From assembly GCA_916049555.1 (NCBI GenBank), contig CAJZIB010000038.1, positions 1-7,396 on the forward strand: DNA of 7,396 bases, written 5' to 3'. This DNA comes from an uncultured Candidatus Saccharibacteria bacterium (GTDB lineage Bacteria; Patescibacteriota; Saccharimonadia; Saccharimonadales; Saccharimonadaceae). Under the pieces are notes generated by a model. It was not told the DNA's origin, made no database searches, and was given only the letters and a program-made list of their open reading frames with translations. Of this stretch, positions 6,782 to 7,396 are shown one piece after another. The first letter of the stretch is position 1. Every line of letters starts with the position of its first letter. A program made the position numbers and the translations under genes.

Positions 6782-7396
6782 AGATGGTTCCATTTTCAAC
6801 AGTGACAAGCTGAGTAGCAAACCTAGTCACAAGTTGACTATGGCTTGAAACTATCACGGTGATCCCGTGCTGCAACCTAATGCTATTTAGTAGCTGTAAA
6901 ATAATATTGGCGTTTTTCTCGTCAAGATTACTAGTTGGCTCGTCTGCCAAAATTATTTTTGGATTTAATAGTAATGCGCGTGCAATGCAAGCTCGTTCGG
7001 CCTGCCCGCCAGAAACTTGACTCGGTAGATTATTCAATACTTCTGAAATACCTAGATCTCTAGCTAATTCTCTAACACGCTGATCGCGTTCCGCTCTAGG
7101 CATTTTAGCAAAAACACCCGGTAAACTTATATTTTCAAAAAGAGTAAGTTGAGGCTGCAAATATGAACCCTGAAAAATCAGGCCAACTTTATGACGATAA
7201 AAATCCGTTCGCTGTCGTGCACTGAAATTTTTAATATTTTGCTGTTCAATAATTACTTCGCCAGAAGTTTGAGGTTCTAACCCGCCTATGATATTCAATA
7301 AGGTAGTTTTACCTGAACCACTTTCACCCATCAATACCGTAAATGAACTGCTTGGGATAGTGAGATTGACATCACTAAAAATAACCTTATCTTTAT
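6771..7396 (-). CDS. ABC transporter ATP-binding protein, MacB/LolD/FtsE type (5' end missing)
   Basis: The frame is open to the window edge; 207 residues are visible (codons from 7394), beginning KDKVIFSDVNLTIPS. By family length, about 10-20 N-terminal residues lie outside. A TTG at 7334 or ATG at 7331 would start inside Walker A's strand and cannot be the real start. All nucleotide-binding motifs are present: Walker A GESGSGKTT, Q-loop LIFQGSYLQPQ, signature SGGQAERACIARAL, Walker B IILADEP, D-loop SNLD and the switch histidine in VIVSSHSQ. The signature helix (AERACIARAL) departs from the common QQRVAIARAL. The Q-loop continuation TLFENISLP matches ATPases that work with FtsX-type permeases. 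It would form the cytoplasmic ATPase dimer powering the two permeases encoded immediately downstream. The UGA stop at 6771-6773 overlaps the first permease start by 11 bases. The substrate is unknown. Confidence 0.95.
   Translation of the reverse strand, partial: KDKVIFSDVNLTIPSSSFTVLMGESGSGKTTLLNIIGGLEPQTSGEVIIEQQNIKNFSARQRTDFYRHKVGLIFQGSYLQPQLTLFENISLPGVFAKMPRAERDQRVRELARDLGISEVLNNLPSQVSGGQAERACIARALLLNPKIILADEPTSNLDEKNANIILQLLNSIRLQHGITVIVSSHSQLVTRFATQLVTVENGTIYVQ

Noticed and set aside
6782..6820. Longer version of the first permease starting at TTG 6820 (extra MLLSLSLLKMEPS).
   Set aside because: It would need a TTG start with no Shine-Dalgarno and a 50-base overlap with the ATPase gene. 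The ATG at 6781 gives the family-typical N-terminus; the ATG at 6793 remains possible.

Overview
The window carries five tightly packed genes, all on the minus strand, so transcription runs from position 7396 towards 1. In that order they are: the 3' part of an ABC-transporter ATPase, two FtsX/MacB-type permeases, a short alanyl-tRNA synthetase, and an M1-family zinc aminopeptidase. Gaps between genes run from overlaps to 26 bases. There are no RNA genes, CRISPR arrays, insertion sequences or phage genes that I can see, and no gene-free stretch longer than 78 bases.

The organism is most likely a reduced bacterium, with the Patescibacteria (CPR) group, for example Saccharibacteria, as the best guess. 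This is an inference. It rests on the divergent short form of AlaRS (624 residues, no C-Ala domain, active-site wording unlike the E. coli type), the AT-leaning sequence, the near absence of intergenic DNA and a probable leaderless gene start. UGA ends the ATPase gene and Trp is encoded by UGG, so nothing points to a recoded UGA.

Region 4565-7396 is an ABC exporter-type module of the MacB/LolCDE/FtsEX superfamily. One ATPase is followed by two non-identical permeases, each with four predicted membrane segments, an ectodomain between segments 1 and 2, and the same cytoplasmic YRSLGATK coupling motif. The genes overlap or abut, which suggests a translationally coupled operon whose products form a heterodimeric permease with an ATPase dimer. 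The substrate cannot be read from the sequence.

Region 79-4556 holds two housekeeping genes. alaS starts 8 bases after the second permease stop and appears to have its own extended -10 promoter built from the last codons and stop of that permease, predicting a leaderless mRNA. The aminopeptidase follows 26 bases after alaS, with its own Shine-Dalgarno sequence, and is probably cotranscribed. It would recycle or degrade peptides to amino acids in the cytoplasm. It contains an exact 24-bp tandem duplication beside a low-complexity insertion.

I do not see a clear, previously undescribed system. The points most worth a second look are the compact AlaRS architecture, the promoter fused to a stop codon, the in-frame duplication in the aminopeptidase, and the asymmetric two-permease exporter.
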